Source of the DNA: Calliopum simillimum
Lineage: Eukaryota; Arthropoda; Insecta; Diptera; Lauxaniidae
Length of the DNA stretch: 64,000 bases
Assembly: GCA_951812925.1 (NCBI GenBank)
Contig: OX638371.1
Coordinates: 113,359,124-113,423,123 of the forward strand
Direction of reading: 5' to 3'
Each line of letters starts with the position of its first letter. Positions within the stretch are counted from its first letter, which is position 1. This document shows positions 1-11,800 of the stretch, piece after piece. The position numbers and the translations under genes are program-made. The notes beneath the pieces are model-generated. The model made no database searches and was not told where the DNA came from. It worked only from the letters and a program-made list of their open reading frames with translations.

Positions 1-103
1 AAATGGAACCCTCACTTTTTATTGCGGATTCAGATTCAATGTATAAAAATATGGCAATTGCACCTGAAACTTTTTTTCTCATTCGGCCTAGATGGAGCTG
101 TAA

Positions 104-190
104 GAGGCTGTCCATAAACTCCGTGACGCTAAAATTCGCTATATTGAACCCCCCCCCAGGAAGAGCGTCACGGAGTTAATGGACAGCCCC
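104..190. mobile_element. Small palindromic MITE with TAA target duplication
   Basis: The two ends are inverted copies of GGCTGTCCATAAACTCCGTG, with a short C-rich loop between them. The trinucleotide TAA lies immediately outside both ends (101-103 and 191-193), which is the duplication left by PIF/Harbinger-type transposases. It has no coding capacity and would depend on a transposase elsewhere. The superfamily assignment rests only on the 3-bp duplication. Confidence 0.75.
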
Positions 191-773
191 TAATCGACAA
201 AAACAAAATGCAAACTTTTGTACCCAAACCTTGATGAACAAAGCTTTTATATCCATGGGTTTCTCCATAAAAGTGGCTCTAAAACAAAGAGTGGCAAATA
301 TTGGCAACCAGTTTTAGGAGTACAGGCTTAGAGATAAACAGCAATTAGTTTTATAGTAACTCTAGCTGAAAGAAATATAATGTTTTTTTTAAACTCAACT
401 TAAAGCTTAAAAACTGCTATAAAAGCAATGTCTTAAAAAATATAAATAAAAATTTTTGTTACTCAGTTTTATTAAACAAGCACAATAAACCATTGTTCTT
501 TAAACGTTTTTCAAAGCATTTAAGTTGAATGAATATGAAGTACTTTTCTCAAAAATTTAATTTTTTTGCTAACTTAAAAATTTACTCAACTTTGGGAGGC
601 TGTAGAAACCAAACAACCACTATCCCGTATGGGTTAAAATTCATATTATTTAACTCCTTACATTTATCTTTCCTAAGCAAATATCAGATTTGCTTAAAAG
701 ACCCACAAAAAAATTGATTTTTGAAACGTCTTTCGTCTAATGAGCTATTGTGCGTTCATACGAGCAATACAAT

Positions 774-860
774 GGGCGTTATCGCGATTAAATATTCCCG
801 GGGAGTTTTTCTCAGCCTCCAATGGAGAATGCACGGCAGTCTGAGAAAAATTAAAATTTT
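774..860. mobile_element. Partial copy of the CCCGGGGA hairpin MITE family
   Basis: The stretch beginning GGGCGTTATCGCGATTAA and containing ATTCCCGGGGAGTTTTTCTC and GAATGCACGGCAGTCTGAG matches the complete hairpin copy at 10305-10411. The right inverted arm is eroded here. Non-coding. Confidence 0.55.
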
Positions 861-972
861 GAAAAAGTAAATAAACTTTGAAAAATTATTTAACTTATTT
901 TTATTGGAACATGTTTTGTTCGTACGACTAAATTTTCATACGATTTCGTATCCAATGTAAGCTTATGCTTAA

Positions 973-1326
973 GGGCTGTTCATAAATTACGTCACACTTT
1001 TAGGGAAGGGAAGGGGTTTTGGAAAATGTGATGTCACACAATTCAAATCTAAAAATTTCGAAATTGCAAAGCATAAATTAAAAAAAAAACCCTAATAACA
1101 ATATTGATCAATACTTCAAGTTACTTTACGATTGTTAAGCTTTAAGCATAATAAATCGCTTTATTTAAAAATAGAGAAATAAAAATCGTTCATTTAATTT
1201 CAAGGTATTAAAAGTCGGAGTGTGATGTCACAAATAGGGGGAAGGGGGTCTATGAAAATGTGACAGAATGTGACATGGGGGAGTCCAAAAATCGTAAAAT
1301 TCACGTGACGTAATTTATGAACAGCG
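973..1326. mobile_element. Foldback element with GGGCTGTTCATAAATTACG ends
   Basis: The left end GGGCTGTTCATAAATTACG is matched by an inverted right end that reads CGTAATTTATGAACAGC. Second-layer inverted motifs lie inside (GTGATGTCAC near 1030 and 1223, and G-rich tracts). The termini resemble those of the 104-190 MITE, so the two may be related families. I see no clear target-site duplication. Confidence 0.6.
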
Positions 1327-1445
1327 AGGGAAGAAGTGTTAAATACTGAGCGCCTTATATAATTTAAAGATTCTGAATTAGAATATAAAATGCATCCAAA
1401 CTTTATTAACAATACTTTTCCAAAATCAATCCAGTTATACTACAA

Positions 1446-1551
1446 GCGTTATCATGAGTAAAGATTCTGTAGAATTTTTTCTTAGAATGCCTGCAGTTTC
1501 CATTGCAGTCTCACGAAAAATTCTCTAAAATATTTTATCATGATAAAACCC
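1446..1551. mobile_element. Diverged hairpin MITE, same family as 10305-10411
   Basis: The arms are GCGTTATCATGAGTAAAGAT and its imperfect inverse ending TATCATGATAAAACCC, around a core with CTGCAGTTTCCATTGCAG. Size and layout equal the better preserved copy at 10305-10411, but the CCCGGGGA motif has decayed. Confidence 0.45.
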
Positions 1552-2865
1552 TATATCTGTATTTCTATACAAAAATTAATGCGTCAAAATTTCTATTTCC
1601 ATCACTCTTTTGAGAAGTAACAACGAACTTTGACTTTTATCGCTGCTAGCTTAACAAAATGTGGCGACTACTGTATTCACTCAAATACATTCATAAGCAT
1701 TGAAAGAAATATTGCAAAGATTTGAATATTTGAAACAACTCTGTTCGCGTTCTCTAACAAAGTTTTAATTAGAATAATTATCAATGAACGTAAAATGATT
1801 TAAAACTTGTTTACTGATATTGATATTTTGTGGGAACTATACCGGGCGGTTACATAAAATTAAAGCAGGGCAAACAAAACTCTTATCAGCTTGTTTATAC
1901 ACAGATAACAGATATTGTATATTGGAACAAAAACCACGTTATAAAACAAAAAGTAGCGAAAAAATAATTTATTTTTGTATTCTTAACATGTTGACAATAT
2001 TTATTTTGAGCCTTAAAGAGTTATTTTATTATAATAAAAAATAATGATTATTAATTTAAGTACAAGGTTAAAAATTTAGGAGAAAAATACTAGTAAATAC
2101 TTAACGAAAGCATATCTTAAATTTTATAAGGAAACCAAAAAGGAAATACAAAAGCTTACAGAAAAATGAAGATGAATGTTAAAAATTAGAAGTAATTATT
2201 TATATGCCGCAACCAAAAAATTTAAGGAAAAAACAATGCTTTCAAAAATAAATTGTTCATACTAAAGTTAAATGTTTACAAAATAAAATTCATCAAATTT
2301 TTTTTTTATTGGAAATAAAACTGATAATGAGCATTTAGCAACAAAACGCACGTTTTTATCTGTCTCTTTATTTTTCATTCCTTTTTGGTACGTTTTGCGT
2401 TTATGTATGTATTTGGATTTTTTAATTTTTATATAGAGTGATGTGCGTTTTGATTTGTATTTATTAAATATTTCATTGTATTATTGTGTTCTAACTTTGC
2501 TAATATTTTAATAGCTTTAAGTTCCCAAATTAGCGTATAATTTCAAAAATGTTCACTTAGATATCTTTATATATGTAAGTATGATAGATAATAAAGAAAG
2601 TGCTAACTACACGTACGAATTGTTTTTGTTATTTGTTGTGGTTTGGCTTTTGTTGTGTCTGCGCTGAAATAAAAAAACTCACTTATTTTCTGTTTTGCGT
2701 TCTATGTTTTGTTGTTTAGATTATTCAATTTTATTTAAATTCAATTGCTGAAATGGATTTCTTTTAATTTATTTTTATTTTTATTTTTTTCATATTTTCT
2801 TTTTTTACTTTGTATTTGCCAATAGAGCGCATAATGGTATTTTGTAGTTTTTCTCTCTCGTTTAT
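1552..2865. other. AT-rich downstream flank and 3' UTR of the CARHSP1-type gene
   Basis: No coding sequence is evident. Just below 2866 this should hold the minus-strand 3' UTR of the cold-shock gene. Possible polyadenylation signals (TTTATT on the plus strand) overlap the stop codon at 2861-2866 and recur at about 2765-2790. The rest is simple AT-rich DNA. Confidence 0.4.
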
Positions 2866-5800
2866 TTAATTAGCAGGTGATTCTGGATAATTGGTGTCCT
2901 CCCACTTATTATGAACTTCTGGCGTTAAATGTATAATTTGTACATGTACAGCTTGATATTTTTCAAACTTTGGTGGAATGGCGCATAAGCGATATTTCAC
3001 TTCATCGCCTTGCAGTGGAACGTATTCACCCTCGATGCTGTGAAGTGGAAAAAAATAAAAAAAGACGGGGGTAATATGAGTTCAAAATATATTAATTATG
3101 TGTGAAAAACATGCTGTGTTTATTGATTGTTTGGTTTACCAACGTCAATGTATGCGTTCATAATAAGAATTTCATGAAATAATGCGAAATAGGACGAGTA
3201 CGTAATTGTTTAAATTGCAGATAGGAAAATCCGTAAAATGTTTCAACTTTGTTGGCACATAATTTTAAAAATACATACATATTGCATTTTTATAATAGAT
3301 AAAAAAAAGTAAAATGGGGGGAAATAGTCAACAGCCACATGCATCACAACTAGGGGTCTGCATAAGACGTCTTGTTGGAGTTGTAAGACATAACGTTTCA
3401 AGATACGTTATGTCATGTACCCGCTTTATATTTTTCAAATACTTTAGTTCAGTGTCGCGTGCAAATGTCTTGACAGTACGTGGATATGAAAGAAGAAAAA
3501 CAAATACTGCATCTTGTTTGATTTGCTTCAGTTCAGTTCAGTTCAGTGCATATAATGTAGTTGTATAGTGGAGTACACTACACTAAAAGTACAATAGTTT
3601 TTCGCTCTCTTCTTGTAACTTTTTTTGTTTACGCTCTCTTTCGGGAAAACGTATCAATTCACTGTAATCCTGGGTTACCAATTTGTTAGTGTTACCCCCA
3701 GTGTGCCAGACGGTTCAAATTTCCGCTGTTTTATCCGTTACGGATCCGTTACTGATCCGTTGGCGGGAGAGATTCCCAAAAAAAAAGCGAATCGTTTTTT
3801 TTTTTTGGAATTTCTCCCGCAAACGGATCAGTAACGGATCCGTAACGGGTAAAAAAGCGAAGATATGAACCTTCTGGCACACTGGGCCATGTCAAAAATT
3901 TTACTGCAGTTTTTCTACTCCTACGTTTTACATCGACCTGAAACATTTGTTTCTATAAAATACAGTACACTGAAGTATTTGCCAGTTTTTTTTTTTTAAC
4001 TGATAAAACAAGACACTGTACTTCTGTATCAAAATGAAATCAGTGTACAGTGAAGATTTCAATCTTGAATTTTTTTTCATAAAATATTTCAGTAAGATTT
4101 GCGAGTAAAAAAAAGTACACTATGTTTCAAGATGTCTTGATCAGGCAAAACACAAATGAGAATTTAAAATCAGAATTCTGCCGAAAAACTAGCTATGATT
4201 ATTTTTTTTATAAAATCTAAAAGTTGTGTGTCACCCCGGACTAACCAGTTTCATTTTATCGAAAATCACAGCCAAGTTGATAAAAACAGCACCATGAAGT
4301 TAAAGTTTTTTCTTTTTTTAACACAAGCATTTGCTGAGCGCTTGAATGATAACAAACGACTTTTTAATTTTGTTTTTCGTAGTGATAAGTTCAGGATTTA
4401 TTGTTAGTTTTTTCAGTAAAAAAAATTTTGGGGTGATTCAACTTTAGAAGGAAGGAAAATGCATTATTTTCGGCACAAACATTTTTTTTTTTTTGTATTT
4501 GAGTTCAGACTACTTGTGGAAGTTCAGCTTGGGTCTTTTTTTGGCCGTTTAAAAGAAAAATTAGTTCAGGAGGCTGAGTACCTAAGCAAATAATCTTATT
4601 AAGCGTTGTTTATAAAAACCCTAAACAAAAATTAGATCTGTTTCCAGGAAACTGAGGCCAGGAGGCTGAGGTTTTTTCACTTTTCAGTCAATAAATCGTC
4701 AATACAACGCTCAACGACAAAATTATAGATTTGTTCATTAAAATGCTATGGATTTGTAACCTATAAATGTAATAAAAAATTCTTACGAAATATATTTTTA
4801 ACGAAAATGCTAGCCAGCGGCCTGAGTATTTGGCTGGCCGCAACTCAATTTCGCACGCAAAACTCAGCGTATTGAATTTAATATCCACGATAGGATAGAG
4901 TAACTTAGGGTAATGTGGTTACCTTTTTCTTTTTTACCAATTTCTACCAAAGTAATGATAGTAGGTAAGCTTGGTCAATTTATTTGTATTAGTTATTCTA
5001 TTGTTTTTGCTATTTGATAATTTGTACACTAAAATATTAACATTTTCAAGCGTGAGGCCAGTTAAATTGAAGTACCTAAAAATAGCTGAAAAAGAAAAGT
5101 GTCGGGTAATGTGGCTCACCCTGCCCATTTCCTAAAGAAGTACCGTTATTCGCAAATTTTGTTGATTAAAGGTCGAGTAGTAATTTTTAAAATTATATTT
5201 GCTATGAAATAGCTTTATATTCTTATTAAATAATAGTTTTTGGTAAAATAAACCAAATTCATACTAACATGTGAATAAGTAAGAAGGGTTATCGAATCAT
5301 ACGTAAAATAGTACTCCACATTACTCAAATTCGGGTATCCTACACATGCAATTAGCTTTTTAAGGTGTAATAGTAGTCAAAATTGATATACGGTATATAA
5401 TATGGGGTAGTCCACATTACCCGAATACATCACGTTTTTGAAATAATCATTGATTATATAAAAGAAATGTAAAATCAGACTTGCTAATGCATTTTTTCGT
5501 TGAATAATAGATCCACAATTGCATTAGTTATTTGAATTTCAGAAAACTGTGTTCTGAGGAAGTAACTTAGTTATTCACCAAGTACTACAAATAAGTCAAC
5601 TTGACCTCACAGCATATGCTAAAAATTTCACACGAATAATTAGCATTATAGAAAAGCCGAAGAGCGTAAAGAATATGTTTTTCGCTTTTTATTGTGCACA
5701 AATAACCAGAATTGTTGTGCAGTCTTTAATATGAAAAATAAAAGGGTGCACCACATTACCCGCATAGTCCACATTACCCTAAATTACTATACGCAAAATC

Positions 5801-7415
5801 ATCAAAATTTTTAAATGTTTTGATGTGCCACGGGGCTGAGGTAAAAGTCGAGTGACAAAGTTCAGTAACATATTTTTTAATAAAATTGAATATTAGTTTC
5901 AAAATTTGACAGTTACATTGAAAGACTTTTGATTACATATCTCAACTTTAGTGAAAAGTGTACGCATGCACGCTTGAAATTGAGTTTGTGTATGTATGTA
6001 TTCTCCTTTAACTCCTAGGAGGAGCATAGGGCCAATATGAAATCTCTCCATTTGTCACGATCCCTTGCGATGACTTTGATCTCTTGCCACAATTTTCCCG
6101 ATTCTTGGATTTCCTTTTCCAACGACCTTTTCCAGTAGGTTTTGGGTCTACCACGTCCTCTACTGCCTTGTGGATTCCACTCAAGGGCCTGGCGACAAAC
6201 TTCGCTGTGTGGTTTCCGGAGAGTGTGACCAATCCATCCCCATTTGCGCAGCTTGATCTCGTTTGCTATAGCCTTCTGTTTGCATTTTTGATGTAGCTCG
6301 GCATTTGATATAGTGCGAGGCCACCAAACCTTTAGTATACGCCTTAAGCATTTGTTGACGAGTTTAATTTACCAATAAAACTTTAATTTTGGAAATGATA
6401 CATGCCAGGAGGCTGAGGATTTGGCACTTTAAAGTTAAATTTTTGTATGAAATATCTTTGGGATCGAGTTAATTTTCAGTGTCGTACTAGAAGCAATCTA
6501 GGCGTTTAGTTTTGATTATAAATCAATGAATTGTTTTTACAAAAAATATTTAAAATTGGGTGAGCCGCAGAATATTCCCTCCTGAGTAGAATCACCCAAA
6601 TAGACGAATCCTGTTTAATTTTCTAATTTTTTAAATAGTAAATAAAAACAGGGAAAGACAAAACACAATTAAATTCTTTAAATCAAATTGGCATGGCCTC
6701 AATTAGTTTTGGCAAATTTCATGGTATAATAGAGCAAAGTAATTAAATGCAAAACTCTCAGAGTTCAATTTTTTTTTTAACAAGAAATTAAAGAGCATGT
6801 TTCTCTTGCCATAGAAGTATGCATAATGTCCTTAATAATTTACAAAAATTTATTCCTACAGCCTTTTTATTAATTTTCTAAAATGTTAGTTTTTTTTTCA
6901 TAAATTAATCTTCAGAGAGTACATTTGGCATGCTCGCAGAAGCATTTCAATAAGATGTCATTAAATTGTGAAGAGTTTGCTACATATATACATATCAATA
7001 TACAAGGTTAGAAGGTGAAATAATATTAAATGCGAAGAAAAGGAAAAAAACTTACTCAGAAACGTGACAGAATATATCCTCGCCTCCCGCGCTGGGTGTA
7101 ATGTACCCATGTCCCTTCGAGCGACTGAAGGATTTCACAATTCCTTTTACTATTGGGTTTTCCAACGCTCGAGCCGAACTAACGAAAATAAATAGATGGA
7201 ATGAAGTAGATGATGTTAACATTGGGGAGTGTGGACAAGAAAAACAAATGCAACAAAAGCAACATTACTCACGTTGAGGCAGTTCTCGTGCGTTTCGTGA
7301 TTATTGGACTGGGCAGCTGTAATGTCAAATTTGGACTATGGCTGAGACTATTCTGATGACCATACATAGGAGGTTTACCGGTTGGAATTTTTTCAGGTGT
7401 ACTGGGATGCGACAT
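2866..7415 (-). CDS. CARHSP1: Cold-shock-domain RNA-binding protein, CARHSP1/CG9705 type (3 exons)
   Basis: Three exons on the minus strand: 7273-7415, 7056-7178 and 2866-3037. Together they give 438 nt, a 145-residue protein plus stop, close to the 140-150 residues usual for CARHSP1/CG9705. All junctions have GT/AG and keep frame. The start is the first ATG after an in-frame TAA 24 nt upstream. Residues 1-50 are Ser/Pro/Thr-rich, a likely phosphorylated tail. The cold-shock domain spans about 55-127, with the RNP1-like KGHGYIT at 69-75 and RNP2-like DIFCHV at 82-87, the surfaces that bind single-stranded RNA/DNA in this family. The C-terminus HNKWEDTNYPES is typical of the family. By family knowledge it binds mRNA, often 3' UTRs, in the cytoplasm. 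Odd point: intron 2 is 4.0 kb and filled with nested repeats, while intron 1 is 94 nt. The neighbouring RFWD3 gene is divergent. Confidence 0.95.
3356..4146. repeat. Dispersed repeat, copy 1 (partner at 14370-14829)
   Basis: This stretch of intron 2 matches 14370-14829 in the same orientation through many shared blocks, for example CTTCAGTTCAGTGCATA, TTTTTTCGCTC, ACCTGAA and TATTTG, and AAAATGAAATCAGTGTACA. Its ends carry AAGACGTCTTG and CAAGATGTCTTG, which may be short inverted termini. A separate MITE (3698-3886) interrupts it. Confidence 0.7.
3698..3886. mobile_element. Palindromic MITE with CCCAGTGTGCCAGA ends, long form
   Basis: Both ends are inverted copies of CCCAGTGTGCCAGACGGTTC (the right arm has one or two mismatches), and inner inverted blocks read GTTACGGATCCGTTACTGATC. 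The related repeat copy at 14370-14829 lacks it, giving an empty-site comparison in which CC appears duplicated at the insertion point. A shorter 84-bp member lies at 47457-47540. Confidence 0.8.
4895..5791. mobile_element. Terminal-inverted-repeat element with GGGTAATGTGG ends
   Basis: The left end ATAGAGTAACTTAGGGTAAT is mirrored by the right end reading ATTACCCTAAATTACTATA. The subterminal word CCACATTACCC, on either strand, recurs near 5110, 5320, 5410, 5748 and 5769, so this is an array of potential transposase-binding repeats. No coding sequence remains. The ends resemble those of the 54968-55517 element (GAGTAGAACGGGG plus an ATGTCGTG core). Confidence 0.6.
5988..6359 (-). pseudogene. 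5'-truncated RTE-type non-LTR retrotransposon (reverse transcriptase C-terminus)
   Basis: Read on the minus strand from 6359 to the TAG at 6015-6017, one open frame encodes a reverse transcriptase tail: a VNKCLRRILKVWWPRTISN block, then GWIGHTLRKPHSEV, then NPQGSRGRGRPKTYWKRSLE, then a WRDF-ILALCSS end. This order is characteristic of the C-terminus of RTE/BovB-like endonuclease-reverse transcriptases. It is followed by a short 3' tail ending in TATG/CATA repeats. GAGTTT flanks both sides (5982-5987 and 6360-6365), a likely target-site duplication. More than 90% of the element is missing at the 5' end. The same 3' end recurs at 41994-42033 and 51241-51291. Confidence 0.85.
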
Positions 7416-8861
7416 TTTGCTTAAGTTAAATTCAATTTAAAAATTCTGCACTCTAATCTCGTTTAAGACGGAATAAGTTTTTTTTTTGTTTGGCGTGGTA
7501 CTTAAAATTTAACAAATAGAACGACGGGAGACGCCAATGATGCGATACTTTTATGGGAGTAGGCGCAGAGCAGGGCGGGGAGGGTAGTGGCGACGAAACA
7601 AGAATATGGTTCAAGGACAAATTCCGCGCACAACACTTTTGCAAATTGTATAATAATAATAATACTTTTATTTTAAAGTTTATTTCTTTTTACACTTTAT
7701 TATATTTTCTTTATTTAAACGAAATGAACTGCAACGTATTTAACACGGAATAAAAATGCACAAAAAACTATCGCACTTAACTTTTTGACAACTAAATTTT
7801 GCATCACACGAGGAGCAAGCGTTGCCACTTTATTTAAATGATCATTTCATTATGCTGAATTTTTGCATCTCAGGTCAAATTGCAAAAAATTCATGTGATT
7901 TGATGTTATGAAATTTTTATTTATAACACTCTGTGTCTCCACTAGAAATTTTGCTGTTATGAGCTGAACTATTGCATGATTTATTGAACTGGGTAAAACA
8001 ATTGAGACGGATACACTCTTGATTTTAGTTAATGCGCTTTTAATAAACATTTTTTAATTGTTTACATTAACAAAAATTTCATAGTTTTCCTCGGATTTTT
8101 CGAATTCGGAGATGCAACCTACAGCTTTTTCGGGTTAAAATATCTAGTATTTTAAAAACTAAACCTTCGCTTTCCTACAAATAGTACTATCTCATGACAA
8201 TTTAATCTCTCATGTGTCCAGGCTATAAAAGGGATTACAGACTATCGATCAAGAACGTCAGTTTTGCTCATGATTCAATAACAATGATTATGGCAAGCTG
8301 CCGAAATAAACAAAAATATAGCCCTGATCTTGCCTTGCTATCTGTCGAAAGACTAGAAAATTTTGACATTTTCGTAGTTTAAGAAGAAGTAGCATTTGTT
8401 ATCGCTGCAACCAGGATAATTCAACCATGAGTTTTGCTCAAACTTTATCTTGTTTGAGTGTGTGTCCGTTAGTTTTCGTCTGTCATCAGTCAACCACAAA
8501 ATGTTTTGTCAGCGGTCATGTTTGACTGAAAAACATGATCGCTAGTGTGTACCCCCTACAAGAGACAGAGGTTTTTTGGAACAACTCCAGTATTCGTAAG
8601 AACAAACTTTCATACGAATTCGTATTCAGTTTAATCTTAGCCTTATGATACTTTTTTTATTATGGCACACTTTTCATTTTTAAAAGATACCTTTTTATCC
8701 TAAAGTCCGGCAGCACTGCTCTAAACAGCTGTTCATTCATTCAGAATAAAGAAAAAATAAAAGCATTATACTTTATTGTTTATGTGTAATAAATTGAAAT
8801 ATTCGGATATTTCAAATGCGTTAAAAGGAAATTTGGATTCCCCCAAAATCAAATAAACCAA
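7416..8861. other. Divergent intergenic region between the CARHSP1-type and RFWD3 genes
   Basis: No coding sequence is recognised. This 1.45-kb spacer must hold both 5' UTRs and promoters. A GC-richer patch at about 7550-7640 (GGGCGGGGAGGG) lies just upstream of the cold-shock gene. A TATA/initiator-like pair lies at 8224-8263. An in-frame stop at 8790-8792 bounds the RFWD3 reading frame. Confidence 0.6.
8224..8263 (+). promoter_or_regulatory. Candidate core promoter facing RFWD3
   Basis: TATAAAAG at 8224-8231 is followed by TATCGAT, a near match to the fly DRE, at 8243-8249, and by the insect initiator TCAGTT at 8258-8263. The TATA-to-initiator spacing (36 nt) is slightly longer than ideal. 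If used, the 5' UTR would be about 600 nt. This is a motif match only. Confidence 0.25.
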
Positions 8862-11800
8862 ATGCAAAGTCCAGACATATTACATGATGGGCGTGACCAT
8901 GATTATCATTTACCGAGGTCAGAAGAAGATAACTCGATGGAAGACTTTGTTGTTCCTGCACGAAGAAGACTAAATCACAGCAACGATAACACAGACCATG
9001 ATTATTTGGCAAGCGTAGGAGACAACGCCGAACAAGATGCTCATGCGGTTGTGCGGGAGCAAATTCCCATCAGAGCTGAACCAGTTGAGAATGATGAACC
9101 CGAAAACAACGAACAGGAAGCATCGGGTTGTAAGTAAAAAATGGCTCCCGGAAATAACGCCAGAAAATTGTTTGGAAATAACGCCAGAAAAATCTGCATA
9201 CAAAATTCTGGCGTTATTTCCATTTTGTTTTGGAAATAAAACCAAAAATTAACTAGGAAATAACGCCAGAGAAGTTTTTGGCTTTATTTCCAAAATAAAA
9301 TGGAAATAACGCCAGAATTTTGTATGCCGATTTTTCTGGCGTTATTTCCAAACAATTTTCTGGCGTTATTTCCTTTTTCTAAACTACATTATTTTTGGAA
9401 ATAACGCCATAATTTTTGGAAATAACGCCAGAAAAGTTTTTGGCTTTATTTCCAAAACAAAATGGAAATAACGCCAGAATTTTGTATGAAGATTTTTCTG
9501 GCGTTATTTCCAAAAAATTTTCTGGCGTTATTTCCTATGGCGTTATTTCAGGGAGCCGTAAAAAATGTGTACATTAGGGTGGAGCGCTGCTCTATGGAAA
9601 TTTTTAATTTTTATATATTCTAAACGGCTCACTGCGGAAAAGGTGTTCCGTCAATCACCTTTTAGAAGTGTATAAATATTGAGTTTTAGTACCGCCACAA
9701 GTCAATCAAACCTTGAACACATCCTGGGAATATAGGGAAAAACTCAAAGTTGGAACACTGAAGTTTTTTTGATGAGGTTTCGTTCGTCCACTTCTCCTGA
9801 GTTTGAAAATATGAAAATTAAAATCCAGACTCTTCCTTCTTGCGAATAAATCGGCTTTAAGCCCCTTTTTTCCCTCTAAAAGTTTGAATAAAACATACAA
9901 TTTTCAACTCGCAATAACTGAGGAGTGTTTTTTCAAAAGGGCTTATAACCAAAACGAGGCAAAAGTAATGTGATACACATTATTTGCATAATAATCGATT
10001 AGTGGATAAATCTGATTTTTTTAACTAAATGTAATTAATTTCAAGCCATCAAGTAAACTTTTCATGAAAAAAGAACCCAATTGTATTTATTTATAAAAAA
10101 GTATCAGGCAATTAATATTATGATACTACTTTTGCCTTGTTTTGGTTATAAGCCCTTTTGAAAAATAACTCCTCAACTAAGCTCACAGTTGCTTATTTTC
10201 GGGTTAGTATATAGAGAAGTGTTCATGGAACATACATATATATATTTTGACTAAACATTTTAGAAAACCATTGCTTTGTTGATTGATAAATCAGCGCAAA
10301 TATTGGGAGTTATCGTGAATCAAGATTCCCGGGGAATTTTCTTAAACTGCAATAGAGAATGCACGGCAGTCCGCGAAAATTCCCCGAGAAACTTGATTCA
10401 CGATAAACCCCATTTTTTGCTGTCAGAATAATTTTTGTTTTTCATATGAAATTAATAAATATACTTGGTATAGTACACAATGTGGGGGAGTGCGGCTCTA
10501 TGGAGATTTTTAATTTTTACATATTCTAAATGGGCCAGGGAATAAAAGGTCATACTAAAATCAAATTGTTAGTGAAGCTGCTGCTGCTGTATGTGGTTAG
10601 AAAGAAGAGATGGTCTCATCAAAACAAGGCTGAAATCACGAAGGACAATGCCTGGAGTTCAAATTTGCTTAAAATATATTCATAATATAATAAAAATCAC
10701 AATTTGGACACGTTTAAGCTCTTATTGACTTTATCCCATACAAATAAACTCAACGTAATATTTTTTTTTTTTTTTTTCAAAACTTCAATGTCTTTGTGGC
10801 AGCACAAAACATTAAAATATCAAAAAATACCATATAACATTTTTTATTAAGAATATTATGGAGCATCTTTTTGCATGTGAGCCATTTCAAAAATCACAAA
10901 AAACAAAATTCGCTTCCTAGTGTACATATATATGTACCATTGCAAACTAAATATTTCCTTTATTAATATACACAGCTAACGAACGAGCCCCAAACAATCC
11001 CGAACAAAATGACGATGATGAAGTTCTTGTTTTACCTACCGTTGATACTGCAAACCCAAATGGAAGTGTCATAAATCTTACTTCTCCTTCACCTCCAAAA
11101 AAACGTAAGCGAATATCTAAAGGTACGCCAAAGGTAAAAGTATCCAACGCCGACGAAGAAGAGGACGACGGTCTCACTTGTCCAATTTGTTTAGATACAT
11201 GGGAAATGAGTGGTGATCATCGTTTGGTCTCACTAAAATGTGGTCACCTTTTTGGCGATTCCTGTATTCGTCGCTGGCTGACCGAATCGGCTCGCCAATC
11301 GGGTATTAAAGCTTGTCCACAATGCAAAACGAAGGCAATTCACAAAGACATTCGATATTTATACGCTAAAAGGCTGCGTGCAATCGATCGTAGCGAAGAA
11401 CATCAATTGCGTGAACAACTAGAGCAGGAAAAAGGTCGCAGCAATAATTTGCACACAGAGTTAGCAACACTTAAGATGACATACGCTTCGGTTATAACCA
11501 AATTGCAGTCAATAGAAGCGGATAATGAACGCATCAAACAAATTTTGCGCACAGGTGGCGCTGGCACAAGCGGTAGTTTTAGCTACGATGGTGAATCAAC
11601 GTTGCAGCTGCGTTTACAACACTACAAGCTGTTTATGGAGAAGAATATAGAACTAACTAAAGAACCAGGATGTCGTGTTATGATCTATGCAGAAAAACAA
11701 TCCACAATGATAGTATCACAGAAAAGCTCACATAGCCTCTTTCCTGGCTATGGCTTACGTTTTATTGATACACCTACGTTTAGGCCATTAAATTTCCTAC

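Larger units (their letters stand above)
4426..6600. mobile_element. Possible 2.2-kb host element with TTTGGGTGATTC-type ends
   Basis: The left end TTTTGGGGTGATTC (4426) faces an inverted GAATCACCCAAA (to 6600). Inside, the phrase CAGGAGGCTGAG recurs near 4568, 4661 and 6403, with variants near 4815 and 5830. Two other elements (4895-5791 and 5988-6359) sit within it. Short termini make this a tentative call. Confidence 0.4.
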
